Positions 37,827 to 46,567 of a stretch of 64,000 nucleotides of DNA are shown here, in pieces (position 1 is the stretch's first letter; every line of letters starts with the position of its first letter). The notes beneath the pieces were generated by a model. The model was not told the origin of the DNA. It made no database searches and saw nothing but the letters and a program-made list of their open reading frames with translations. The stretch is taken from NCBI GenBank assembly GCA_902618245.1, contig CACMZR010000007.1:45844-109843 (forward strand), read 5' to 3'. The DNA is from an uncultured Bacteroidota bacterium. Lineage in GTDB: Bacteria; Bacteroidota; Bacteroidia; Flavobacteriales; Flavobacteriaceae. The translations under genes were made by a program, and so were the position numbers.

Positions 37827-38912
37827 TTAATTTTTATCAAAATAACTAAACGACTCCCCATTTTTAATAGAGAGGACGGTTTCATAAATCAACTTTATTA
37901 CATTTTCAACATCATTACGATGTACCATTTCAACTGTTGTATGCATATATCTCAGCGGTAGTGATATTAATGCGGAAGCTACACCTCCATTACTATAAGC
38001 AAAAGCATCTGTATCTGTTCCAGTAAACCTAGAGGAGGCTAATCTTTGAAAGGGTATTTTTCTTTTTGAGGCTGTATCTATAATTCTTTCTCTTAAGTTA
38101 TTTTGAACTGCAGGAGCATAGGAAATTACAGGTCCGCTTCCAATTTCAGTATGTCCCTCAATTTTTTTATCAATCATTGGTGTTGTTGTGTCATGGCAAA
38201 CATCTGTAACTAATGCAACATCAGGTTTTATTGTTTGTGTTATCATTTCGGCCCCTCTTAAACCAACTTCTTCTTGTACAGAATTTGTTATATATAATCC
38301 AAAAGGTAATTTCATTTTATTTTCAAATAGTAGACGACCAACTTCAGCAATCATAAATCCACCTATTCTGTTATCTATTGCACGACAAATAAATTTATTT
38401 TCATTAAGTATTCTGAAAGAATCAGGATATGTAATTACACAACCAACATGAACCCCCATTTTTTCAACCTCTTTTTTATCTTTAGCACCAACATCAATAA
38501 AAATATTTTCTAATTTCGGAACTTCTTCTTTACCGTGTTTTCGAGTGTGTATTGCAGGCCAACCAAACACACCCTCTATTATTCCATTTTTTGTATGAAT
38601 ATTGACCCATTTTGATGGTGCAATTTGATGATCGCTACCTCCGTTTCTAATCACATAAATTAATCCGTTATCGGATATGTAGTTTACATACCAAGATATT
38701 TCATCTGAGTGTCCCTCTATCACTACTTTGTATTTAGAGTCAGGATTAATTACACCTACAGCAGTCCCGTAAATGTCAGTTATAAAATTATTCACATATG
38801 GCTTGAGGTAATCCATCCAGACTTTTTGCCCAGTACTTTCATATCCAGTTGGGGAAGCATTATTTAAATATTTTTCTAAAAATGAAAGTGATTTTTTATT
38901 AAGAATACTCAT
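37827..38912 (-). CDS. M42 family glutamyl/leucyl aminopeptidase
   Basis: A dinuclear-metal aminopeptidase of the M42/FrvX group, 361 residues. Expected ligands and catalytic residues are visible: VIEGHSDEISW (His, Asp), AIDNRIGG (bridging Asp), SVQEEVGLRGAE (catalytic Glu and ligand), LVTDVCHD, and the final histidine in RYMHTTVEMVHRNDVE. FTGTDTDAFAYSNGG is the usual substrate loop. No signal peptide, so cytoplasmic peptide recycling is likely. A -7-like TATTTTTG lies on the minus strand at 38939-38932. It faces pyrD tail to tail. Confidence 0.9.
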   Translation of the reverse strand: MSILNKKSLSFLEKYLNNASPTGYESTGQKVWMDYLKPYVNNFITDIYGTAVGVINPDSKYKVVIEGHSDEISWYVNYISDNGLIYVIRNGGSDHQIAPSKWVNIHTKNGIIEGVFGWPAIHTRKHGKEEVPKLENIFIDVGAKDKKEVEKMGVHVGCVITYPDSFRILNENKFICRAIDNRIGGFMIAEVGRLLFENKMKLPFGLYITNSVQEEVGLRGAEMITQTIKPDVALVTDVCHDTTTPMIDKKIEGHTEIGSGPVISYAPAVQNNLRERIIDTASKRKIPFQRLASSRFTGTDTDAFAYSNGGVASALISLPLRYMHTTVEMVHRNDVENVIKLIYETVLSIKNGESFSYFDKN

Positions 38913-39055
38913 CTACAAATAATTAATTTATCAAAAATAAGAATATTCCGTAACAAAAATTGTACTTCAAAATATTTGTAATTTTAGATCCTGATGTATT
39001 TATTCTAGATATTAAAAAAATGAATTTGAATACTATGTTTTTAATTTTTAAGTAA

Positions 39056-39745
39056 ATGAATCGATTATTTCTAAACACAGTTTTATTGATTGTGACAAAT
39101 ATTATTATTGCTCAACAAAATAGTGAAAATGATCTTGAGTCAGAATTGCTCTATAAATTTGAGACAGATTCAATTCCACAGTCAGGAATTCGCCTCAAAG
39201 AGGTAGTTCTTTTCCAGCCTTTGAAATTTAAAACAATTGATGATTTAAAAGATTATGTTTTACTTAGAAATAGAACTCTTAGAGTCTATCCTTATGCTAA
39301 ATTAGCCTCTGATCGTTTAGATACTCTTAGCATTAGATTAAAGGAAATTAAAAGAAAAAGATCAAAGAAAATCTACATGAAACGGGTTGAAAAATTTATA
39401 TATTCTGAATTTGAACAAGAGCTTAGAAAGCTCTCAAGATCTCAGGGAAGAATTCTAATAAAATTAGTTCATCGTCAAACAGGTGAGACAACACATTCGC
39501 TTGTTAAAGATTTACGGAATGGTTGGAGGGCATTTTTATATCAGACAACTGCTTCTATGTTTAAATTGTCACTGAAAGACACTTATGATCCTGAAACAAT
39601 TTATGAAGATTTTTTAATAGAAGATATTTTACAAAGGGCGTATGGAGATGGCATTATCGATTTGGATCCAACAGCACTGACATATACTCTAGATTCACTT
39701 TACACCATATGGAAGGAGCCTAAAAATCCCATTGAAAAAAGGTAA
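39056..39745 (+). CDS. DUF4294 family exported protein
   Basis: A 229-residue protein with a signal peptide (residues 1-19, ending IIIAQQ) and a domain of the DUF4294 family found in Bacteroidota (LRNRTLRVYPYAKLASDRLD, SQGRILIKLVHRQTGETTH, GWRAFLYQTTASMFKLSLKD). It is rich in charged helical sequence, with no recognisable catalytic motif. Function unknown. It is transcribed away from the M42 peptidase gene and ends three bases from the convergent MerC gene. Confidence 0.78.
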   Translation: MNRLFLNTVLLIVTNIIIAQQNSENDLESELLYKFETDSIPQSGIRLKEVVLFQPLKFKTIDDLKDYVLLRNRTLRVYPYAKLASDRLDTLSIRLKEIKRKRSKKIYMKRVEKFIYSEFEQELRKLSRSQGRILIKLVHRQTGETTHSLVKDLRNGWRAFLYQTTASMFKLSLKDTYDPETIYEDFLIEDILQRAYGDGIIDLDPTALTYTLDSLYTIWKEPKNPIEKR

Positions 39746-39748
39746 GTT

Positions 39749-40153
39749 TTATTTATGGGTGCAACAATCATCATCCTTACAAGTACAATATTTTAGGTTG
39801 TATACATGCAAAAACCCAAGTGTGATTGATGCTCCATAACTGATATATTCTTCCAAAGAAAATATTTCGAAAGCCTCATCAATAACAGTTGCTAAAAGAA
39901 TGAAGCAACATAACCACATAGTAGTTCCCAAAGACCTGTTAGTTGTAATTTTGTTTGATCTGTAGACCGCATATAATGAGACAGGTATAACCAGTAAACT
40001 AGCTAAACGCCACCATAATTCAGGAAATTCTGAATAAGTATTTAAAACATTTGGTTGAGAGATGAATAAAATAGGAGTAATGGCACAATGTAACAAGCAA
40101 AATAGACTTGAAATAATTCCCATTTTATCTGAATTTATTGCTTTAATTTTCAT
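39749..40153 (-). CDS. MerC-domain membrane protein
   Basis: A small four-helix membrane protein (134 residues from the ATG at 40153; a GTG lies one codon earlier) with a MerC domain. The first helix holds a cysteine pair, SLFCLLHCAITP, where MerC carries its metal-binding cysteines. The C-terminus ends YCTCKDDDCCTHK, a cysteine/aspartate/histidine cluster that may bind metal. Mercury transport has not been shown for most Bacteroidota members, and no mer genes are nearby, so metal handling is only a suggestion. Confidence 0.82.
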   Translation of the reverse strand: MKIKAINSDKMGIISSLFCLLHCAITPILFISQPNVLNTYSEFPELWWRLASLLVIPVSLYAVYRSNKITTNRSLGTTMWLCCFILLATVIDEAFEIFSLEEYISYGASITLGFLHVYNLKYCTCKDDDCCTHK

Positions 40154-40281
40154 CACTGTAAAACTACTAAAACAAATTTATCTTCAAAAATTCGGATTAT
40201 GTTTTTATTTATTTAACGGAATTAAAAAATATTTGATCCAATTAATATTATTTTTGACTTTCAATTTAACTTATTGTTGAA

Positions 40282-41439
40282 GTGTCGGTAGATTTTAAAA
40301 TGTTGGCTAAAACTTTCTATGGCTTTGAGGACATACTAGAAAAAGAATTGGTTGGTTTAGGGGCTAAAAATGTTATCAAAGGTAATCGAATTGTTTCCTT
40401 CGAAGGTGATAAGGGATTTTTATACAAAGCAAATCTTAGTCTTCGAACTGCACTAAAAATTTTAATGCCTATTCATAAATGTAAAATTATTAACGAGAAT
40501 AAATTATACAATGTATTTTATCAATTTCCTTGGGAAAAGTATATGAATATTTCTTCAAAATTTATGATTGAAAGTGTAGTGCAAGGCACAATATTTAATC
40601 ATTCTCAGTATGCTTCTCAAAAAGCCAAAGATGGTTTGGTAGATCGTTTTCGAAAGAAATATAACAAAAGACCAAACGTGGATACCATTTTTCCTGATAT
40701 TAAAATCAACTTACATATTCAAAATAATTCATGTTCAATTTCTTTAGACAGCTCAGGAGAATCGCTTCATAAAAGAGGATATAGGGCTTCAACTAATATA
40801 GCTCCTATAAATGAGGTACTTGCAGCAGGACTTATTAATCTTTCAGGTTGGGAGGCAAGAAAAGATTTTTTAGATCCAATGTGTGGTAGTGGCACTTTTT
40901 TAATAGAAGCAGCGATGTTGGCATGTAAAATTCCAGCAAGCATAAATAGGAAAAGTTTTTCTTTTGAAAAGTGGAATGATTTTGATGCTAGCCTTTATAA
41001 ACTTATCGTTGATAGTCAATTAAATAAGATTATTACCCCAAAAATAACTATAAAAGGTTCAGATAAAGCACCATCAGCATTCAAAAAAACAAAAGAAAAT
41101 ATTAAAAATGCAAAACTTGATAAATTTATTAAAGTAGATCAAACAGACTTTTTTAAAATAAAAAAAGAAAATAAAAATGATTTACATCTTCTAACAAATC
41201 CACCATATGGTCATAGATTGAAAGGTGATATAAAATATCTATACAAATGTATAGGCGATAATCTTAAAACTGGCTTTCCTAACACTGACGCATGGTTAAT
41301 TACTTCTAACTTAGAGGCATCTAAATTTGTCGGCTTAAGGCCAAGTAAGAAAATTAAAGTTTTTAATGGAAAACTTGAGTCTCGTTTATTACATTTCCGA
41401 ATCTATGAAGGTTCCAAAAAAGTTCACAAGTTTAAATAG
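40282..41439 (+). CDS. THUMP-domain class I RNA methyltransferase (RlmL-N-like)
   Basis: A predicted rRNA guanine-N2 methyltransferase. The N-terminal THUMP/RNA-binding region covers residues 1-160; the SAM domain begins at DFLDPMCGSGTFLIEAAML and the catalytic NPPY motif is in LLTNPPYGHRL. Length 385. The GTG at 40282 gives MSVDFKMLAKTFYGFE; the stretch FKM-AKT-FGFE before the internal ATG at 40300 resembles other members, favouring the GTG. A -7-like TATTTTTG is at 40249-40256. A terminator overlaps its stop. The target base is not determined by sequence alone. Confidence 0.88.
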   Translation: MSVDFKMLAKTFYGFEDILEKELVGLGAKNVIKGNRIVSFEGDKGFLYKANLSLRTALKILMPIHKCKIINENKLYNVFYQFPWEKYMNISSKFMIESVVQGTIFNHSQYASQKAKDGLVDRFRKKYNKRPNVDTIFPDIKINLHIQNNSCSISLDSSGESLHKRGYRASTNIAPINEVLAAGLINLSGWEARKDFLDPMCGSGTFLIEAAMLACKIPASINRKSFSFEKWNDFDASLYKLIVDSQLNKIITPKITIKGSDKAPSAFKKTKENIKNAKLDKFIKVDQTDFFKIKKENKNDLHLLTNPPYGHRLKGDIKYLYKCIGDNLKTGFPNTDAWLITSNLEASKFVGLRPSKKIKVFNGKLESRLLHFRIYEGSKKVHKFK

Positions 41440-41456
41440 TTAAACTATTTTTTTTT
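41434..41456 (+). terminator. Terminator after the THUMP methyltransferase gene
   Basis: AAATAG (41434-41439) pairs with CTATTT (41445-41450) around TTAAA, followed by a T run to 41456. It overlaps the methyltransferase stop codon and the end of the convergent DUF6048 gene. Confidence 0.6.
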
Positions 41457-42176
41457 GGATAAAAGCGAAAAATTATAAGTAAGAGTATAATTAAATCCAG
41501 CTCCAAATACATTGTCTTGTGTTTTTTTGTTGAATCCTGGTATATAAATGTTATCAAAATTTGAAGGTATTTTATCACTTATCAACCGGTTTAATCTAAG
41601 ACTTATACCTGTGTAAATATTTTTTAGAATTTGAACTTTGAAATTTAGTACAACTTCAAACCAAAGTGCATTTAAATCAGACCTTTTTCCAGTTGCAAAA
41701 CCATTTGAAACAGGTAGGTTGGAACCTGGCCAGTATCTTGTTCGATTGAGTATGGTATAGCTGTTCAAAGTTTGATTGTGTCTGCTTGATCCAAATCTAG
41801 TACCAAGAGTTATATGATTATTCATGCCTTCTAAATTTTCAAACATATTGTAATCAAATCCTACTTTAAAATAACTACCATTTGTAGTAAAGTTTACTTG
41901 CTCAACTTGTTTATTAGTATCTAAACTGCCCAATTCTAAAGCAATAAAAAAATCCTTACTAACTTTTAGATCTCCAACAATTTCAAAGCCATTAAAGTTG
42001 TCGGAAACTCTAGATAATATAATTCTATACAGATCAATTCCTACTCTTAAATTTATAGATTTCTCTTTTTTTAAATTCAGACTGTCATTGATAGTTATAT
42101 CATTATTTTGTTGGCTTACTGAATAGTAAAAGCTTAGTAAACTAATGTAAAATACCCAAGTGCGCGTTAGTTTCAT
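41445..42176 (-). CDS. DUF6048 family exported protein
   Basis: A 243-residue protein with a signal peptide (residues 1-21, ending YSVSQQ). The rest alternates polar and aromatic residues with glycine turns (GSYFKVGFDYNMFENLEG, HITLGTRFGSSRHNQ, FGAGFNYTLTYNFSL) and ends near an aromatic residue plus basic tail, suggesting an outer-membrane beta-barrel. The family pairs with DUF6452 in flavobacteria, as here, with a 35-base overlap of the two genes. Function unknown. Confidence 0.75.
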   Translation of the reverse strand: MKLTRTWVFYISLLSFYYSVSQQNNDITINDSLNLKKEKSINLRVGIDLYRIILSRVSDNFNGFEIVGDLKVSKDFFIALELGSLDTNKQVEQVNFTTNGSYFKVGFDYNMFENLEGMNNHITLGTRFGSSRHNQTLNSYTILNRTRYWPGSNLPVSNGFATGKRSDLNALWFEVVLNFKVQILKNIYTGISLRLNRLISDKIPSNFDNIYIPGFNKKTQDNVFGAGFNYTLTYNFSLLSKKK

Positions 42177-42639
42177 CTGATATTGTATCTCTAAGTATTG
42201 TAAAGCCTTTAATCCAATTATTTCCTGGATTTAATATAGTTGCTGGTGGGTTTTTAAGAATGTAATTTGATCTAAAACCACATGCTGAGTTTATAAAGTT
42301 GTCAAATCTATCATAATTAATTTGTAATGTATCAACATTTTCACTGGGTGTTCCTTGATTGATTATAAATTCAAATTGTATAATATTTTCCTGAATTTTA
42401 AATGGTAGTGCAATAGAATCTAAATTTCCTCTAGAGGGAAGTTCTTCATTATTACCAATAGCTAGGATAGAAAAACCCAAGGGTACCTTTCTTTCAGTTT
42501 TATTTTCAATGTCAAGCATTAAAATAATTAAATCGGGACTTTCCTGAATATCTTCAATACATATGTCATCCCTTTCGCAGCTTATAACTAGTATTAGACT
42601 CAAAAAGAAGGAGCAAAACTTAATTAATGGTTTAAACAT
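42142..42639 (-). CDS. DUF6452 family lipoprotein
   Basis: The frame is open further upstream, but the ATG at 42639 gives a proper lipoprotein signal: a hydrophobic segment ending LILVISCERDD with the lipobox cysteine near residue 20, for a 165-residue protein. CERDDICIED and NSACGFRSNYIL carry further cysteines. The upstream residues in the longer frame overlap rlmD and lack family features. Its start overlaps the rlmD stop by eight bases and its end overlaps DUF6048 by 35, so the three are translated as a unit. Function unknown. Confidence 0.75.
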   Translation of the reverse strand: MFKPLIKFCSFFLSLILVISCERDDICIEDIQESPDLIILMLDIENKTERKVPLGFSILAIGNNEELPSRGNLDSIALPFKIQENIIQFEFIINQGTPSENVDTLQINYDRFDNFINSACGFRSNYILKNPPATILNPGNNWIKGFTILRDTISDETNAHLGILH

Positions 42640-44050
42640 TATTTGACTTAAGATGTAAAAGTACAATATTTTCAACATGGTGGGTTTGAGGAAACATGTC
42701 AACAGCTCGACTAATTTTTAATTCATATTTTTCTTTAATGAGTTCTAGATCTCTTGCCTGAGTTGAACTATTGCAGCTCACATATACAATTCTTTTAGGT
42801 TCTAATATTAAAAGTTTTTTTACAATTTTTTTGTGAATACCGCCTCTAGGTGGATCCAAAATAACTACATCAGCTTTACCATATTTATTAAAAAAACTTT
42901 CATCAAATACATCAATCATTTCACCTTCCTCAAAAAAAGCATTGTTAATTTGATTTAGTAAACAGTTTTCTTTCGCCGCTTTCACTGCTTCTGATATTGA
43001 TTCAATACCTATTATTTTTTTACAATAATAAGAGAGATATAGAGTTATTGTTCCAATTCCCGAATACAAATCATAAACTGTTTCATCTTTCTTCAACGTG
43101 GAAAAATCTTTAATTATCTCGTATAGTTTTTCTGTTTGCTTAGGATTGGTTTGAAAAAAAGATTTTGGATAAATTTTAAATTTTAGTTTATCAATATTCT
43201 CGGTTATAAAATTCTTGCCATAAAAATGGATTATATTTTGATCATAAATCGAATCATTTTCTTTAGAATTTATGCAATAAAATAATGAAGTGATTTCCTT
43301 GAAGTTCACTTTCACAAAATCAAGAATTAATTCTCTTTGGACTTTATTTTCTTTATAAAATTGAAATATAATCATAACTTCTCCCTTGAGAGTGTTTCTG
43401 ATGATAATGGATCTTAAAAAACCCTTTTTTTCCCGCGGATCAAAAAACTCTAATTTATTTTTAAAAGCAAAATCTCTAATTGAGTTTCGAAGCTTGTTTG
43501 AAGGCTCAGATTGGAGATAACAATAATTAATATCAACAACTTTATCCCATCTTCCTGGTTTATGAAAACCGAGAGCATTTTTATTTATCGATTCCTTTTT
43601 TTCAATTTCATTTTTTGTTAGCCATCGATTTTTTGAAAATGAATATTCCATTTTATTTCTATAAAAATAAGAGTCGCTAGAGCCGAGTATTGGTAGTCTT
43701 TTTTGAATTTCAACTTTTCCTATTTGTTTTAAGTCATTGATAACGCTCTTTTCCTTGTAAACTAATTGCTCTTCATATTTCATATTTTGCCATTTGCAAC
43801 CTCCACATACTCCAAAGTGGTCACATTTAGGATTCACTCTTTTTGTTGACTTAGTCACCCACTTAATAGGCTCTGCTTCAATATATCCTTTTCTTTTTTT
43901 GTAAGGATTTACATCAACTATATCGCCCGGAATAGTGTTTTTTATGAAATAAACAATACCCTCAGGGGATTTTGCTACTCCCATACCTTTCTTGTTGATA
44001 TCAATTACACTTAAATTTTTTGTGGAACTTTTAAATGGTTTTTTCAACAT
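42632..44050 (-). CDS. rlmD: 23S rRNA (uracil-C5)-methyltransferase RlmD/RumA
   Basis: Methylates uracil in 23S rRNA (U1939 in E. coli) with SAM. A TRAM domain covers residues of about 10-70. An iron-sulfur site follows in CDHFGVCGGCKWQNM. The methyltransferase domain has YDLYSGIGTITLYLS (SAM motif), VILDPPRGGIHKK and the catalytic cysteine in VYVSCNSSTQARD. Length is 472. The exact uracil target among RlmC/RlmD/TrmA is inferred from the Fe-S cysteines and common annotation. It heads the overlapping rlmD-DUF6452-DUF6048 unit. Confidence 0.9.
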   Translation of the reverse strand: MLKKPFKSSTKNLSVIDINKKGMGVAKSPEGIVYFIKNTIPGDIVDVNPYKKRKGYIEAEPIKWVTKSTKRVNPKCDHFGVCGGCKWQNMKYEEQLVYKEKSVINDLKQIGKVEIQKRLPILGSSDSYFYRNKMEYSFSKNRWLTKNEIEKKESINKNALGFHKPGRWDKVVDINYCYLQSEPSNKLRNSIRDFAFKNKLEFFDPREKKGFLRSIIIRNTLKGEVMIIFQFYKENKVQRELILDFVKVNFKEITSLFYCINSKENDSIYDQNIIHFYGKNFITENIDKLKFKIYPKSFFQTNPKQTEKLYEIIKDFSTLKKDETVYDLYSGIGTITLYLSYYCKKIIGIESISEAVKAAKENCLLNQINNAFFEEGEMIDVFDESFFNKYGKADVVILDPPRGGIHKKIVKKLLILEPKRIVYVSCNSSTQARDLELIKEKYELKISRAVDMFPQTHHVENIVLLHLKSNNV

Positions 44051-44144
44051 TCTGTAAATTTAGTCTGGTTGATATAATAAATAACTATCTCTTTTAGGTT
44101 TTTGGGCTCTATATTTAGTATTTTTATCCAATAAGATTAAGCTT

Positions 44145-45380
44145 TTGGAAACAATTTCTAAATCAAAATATTTTTTTGATCTTGAGAACATTCACGGTGC
44201 TCAAAATTATAAACCCTTGCCAGTAGTTTTATCCAAAGGTAAAGGAGTTTATTTATGGGATGTGGATGGGAAAAAATATTTTGATTTTTTATCGGCATAT
44301 TCTGCTGTAAATCAAGGGCACTGTCACCCTGAAATATTAGAGGCACTTGAATCTCAATCAAAAAAATTGACCCTAACCTCAAGAGCTTTCTACAATGACA
44401 TTTTAGGAACCTATGCAAAATACATTACAGAATTATTAAAATATGATAAGGTGCTTGCAATGAATACAGGTGTTGAAGGTGGTGAGACTGCAATAAAATT
44501 AGCAAGAAAATGGGGCTACTTAAAAAAGAGGATTCCAGAAAATAAAGCTAGAATTATTTTTGCAAATGGTAATTTTTGGGGTAGAACTTTAGCAGCTATA
44601 TCCAGCTCGGATGATCCTGTATCATATAAGGATTTTGGACCTTACATGCCAGGTTATGATATTATTCCTTACAATGACTTAGAATCATTAGAAGTAAAAT
44701 TAAAAAATCCCCATACAGCCGCTTTTATGGTTGAACCTGTTCAAGGTGAAGCGGGTGTTATTGTTCCTGACGAAGGATATTTGACAGGTGTAAGATATTT
44801 GTGTTCGAAATATAATGTTTTATTTATTGCTGACGAGGTTCAAACTGGTTTAGGAAGAACTGGGAAAATGTTAGCAACTGATTACGAAAATGCGAGACCT
44901 GATATCTTGATTTTAGGTAAAGCACTTTCTGGAGGTGTCATCCCGGCTTCAGCAGTTTTAGCAGATAACGAAATTATGCTTTGCATTAAACCAGGAGAGC
45001 ATGGATCGACTTTCGGTGGAAATCCATTGGCATCTGCAGTTTGTATAGCTGCATTAAAAATTGTTGTCAATGAAGATCTTGCTGGGAATGCATCTAAGCT
45101 AGGAGAAAAGTTTAGATCATCTATGAAAGACTATTCGCGAATTAGTTCTATTGTTAACAATGTAAGAGGTAAGGGACTATTGAATGCAATTGAAATAGAT
45201 AATACTTATGATAACGATATTGCTTGGAAAATATGTTTAGAATTTATGCGGAATGGTTTATTAGCAAAACCTACTCACGGTAATATAATAAGATTTGCTC
45301 CCCCCTTAATAATAACAGATGAACAAATCAATGATTGTATTTCAATTATTAAAAACACATTAGAGGATTTTGAATCCTAA
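44145..45380 (+). CDS. rocD: Ornithine-oxo-acid transaminase RocD
   Basis: Converts ornithine and 2-oxoglutarate to glutamate semialdehyde and glutamate with PLP, linking arginine and proline metabolism. The 411 residues show [20 protein letters not shown] at the start, [30 protein letters not shown], the PLP aspartate in [13 protein letters not shown], the PLP lysine in [17 protein letters not shown], and [13 protein letters not shown]. There is no in-frame ATG before the conserved N-terminus; the TTG at 44145 is the best start. It diverges from rlmD across 94 bases. Confidence 0.95.
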   Translation: METISKSKYFFDLENIHGAQNYKPLPVVLSKGKGVYLWDVDGKKYFDFLSAYSAVNQGHCHPEILEALESQSKKLTLTSRAFYNDILGTYAKYITELLKYDKVLAMNTGVEGGETAIKLARKWGYLKKRIPENKARIIFANGNFWGRTLAAISSSDDPVSYKDFGPYMPGYDIIPYNDLESLEVKLKNPHTAAFMVEPVQGEAGVIVPDEGYLTGVRYLCSKYNVLFIADEVQTGLGRTGKMLATDYENARPDILILGKALSGGVIPASAVLADNEIMLCIKPGEHGSTFGGNPLASAVCIAALKIVVNEDLAGNASKLGEKFRSSMKDYSRISSIVNNVRGKGLLNAIEIDNTYDNDIAWKICLEFMRNGLLAKPTHGNIIRFAPPLIITDEQINDCISIIKNTLEDFES

Positions 45381-45400
45381 AAATTAAATATTATTGAGAA

Positions 45401-46543
45401 ATGAACGTATATTTTGACAACGCAGCTACAACTCCAATGCGAAAGGAGGTAATAGATTCCATTTCTTCTGTGATGAATGACTCATTTGGAAACCCATCTT
45501 CTACTCACGCATTTGGAAGAAATGCAAAAAAATATGTTGAAACTGCTAGGAAGAAAATAGCGAGTTTACTTAATGCTTCTCCCCAAGAAATTATTTTCAC
45601 ATCTGGTGGTACAGAATCTGACAATATGGTTCTATGCTGTGCAGTCAAAGATTTAGGTGTAAAAACAATTATTTCATCACCTATTGAACATCATGCTGTA
45701 ATTCATGCACTTGAAGCATTAAATAAAATTCATAAAGTAAATGTCGAATATATTAATATTGATAATGATGGTTCAATTGATCTTGGGCATTTAGAAGTTT
45801 TATTAAAAAAAGACAATTCTAAAAAGTTAGTGAGTTTAATGCATATCAATAATGAAATTGGTAATATCCTCGATATTAAAATGGTTGGCAAGTTATGTCA
45901 TGAAAACGGAGCATTTTTTCACACAGATGCAGTTCAAGGAGTTGGACACTACACATTTGATATGGAAAATCTACCTATTGATTTTCTTTCCTCTGCGGCT
46001 CACAAATTTCATGGACCCAAAGGAATAGGTTTTTCATTCATTAAAAAAAACATTGGTATAGAACCATTTATATACGGAGGTGCTCAAGAAAGAGGATTAA
46101 GAGCTGGAACTGAATCAGTACACAATGTTGTTGGAATGCATAAAGCTTTGGAAATGGCATATTCAAATCTAGAGGTCGAGAAGTCTCATATATTAGATTT
46201 AAAAAATCATTTTAAAAATTCATTGCTAGATATTTTTCCTGATGTTGTCTTTAATGGTCTTTCTGCTAGTGATGAATTTAGTACTTATACACTCTTAAAT
46301 GTTGCTCTACCCATCGATAATGAAAAAGCAAGTCTTTTAGACTTTCATTTGGATTTAAAGGGAATAGCCTGCTCTAAAGGGAGCGCATGTCAATCGGGTA
46401 GCTCCTCAGGTTCACATGTATTAAATTCAATTCAATCTAAAAAACTAAGGCAAAGACCGTCACTAAGATTTTCGTTTTCTAATTTTAACACAATCAAGGA
46501 GGTGGATTATGTAATTTATTCTTTAAAAGAATTTATAAATTAA
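45401..46543 (+). CDS. Cysteine desulfurase (NifS/IscS family)
   Basis: A PLP enzyme that takes sulfur from cysteine for Fe-S clusters or tRNA thiolation. The 380 residues show VYFDNAATTPMRKEV, FTSGGTESDNMVL, HHAVIHALE, HTDAVQGVGHY, the PLP lysine in SSAAHKFHGPKGIGF, and the catalytic cysteine in SKGSACQSGSSSGSHVL. The active-site segment is the IscS-like group I form, although the isc partner genes are not adjacent. It starts 20 bases after rocD on the same strand. Specific sulfur acceptor unknown. Confidence 0.92.
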   Translation: MNVYFDNAATTPMRKEVIDSISSVMNDSFGNPSSTHAFGRNAKKYVETARKKIASLLNASPQEIIFTSGGTESDNMVLCCAVKDLGVKTIISSPIEHHAVIHALEALNKIHKVNVEYINIDNDGSIDLGHLEVLLKKDNSKKLVSLMHINNEIGNILDIKMVGKLCHENGAFFHTDAVQGVGHYTFDMENLPIDFLSSAAHKFHGPKGIGFSFIKKNIGIEPFIYGGAQERGLRAGTESVHNVVGMHKALEMAYSNLEVEKSHILDLKNHFKNSLLDIFPDVVFNGLSASDEFSTYTLLNVALPIDNEKASLLDFHLDLKGIACSKGSACQSGSSSGSHVLNSIQSKKLRQRPSLRFSFSNFNTIKEVDYVIYSLKEFIN

Positions 46544-46567
46544 TTTGCTTGTTTTAAATTGTATAAA

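Noticed and set aside
40062..40280. 72-codon plus-strand ORF overlapping the MerC gene
   Set aside because: It lies opposite MerC, has no family resemblance, and the 3' half is simply AT-rich upstream sequence of the THUMP methyltransferase.
42640..42702. Longer N-terminus for the DUF6452 lipoprotein
   Set aside because: The extra 21 codons overlap rlmD and would bury the lipoprotein signal; the ATG at 42639 gives a clean signal peptide.
44158..44418. 86-codon minus-strand ORF
   Set aside because: Antisense to the conserved N-terminus of RocD.
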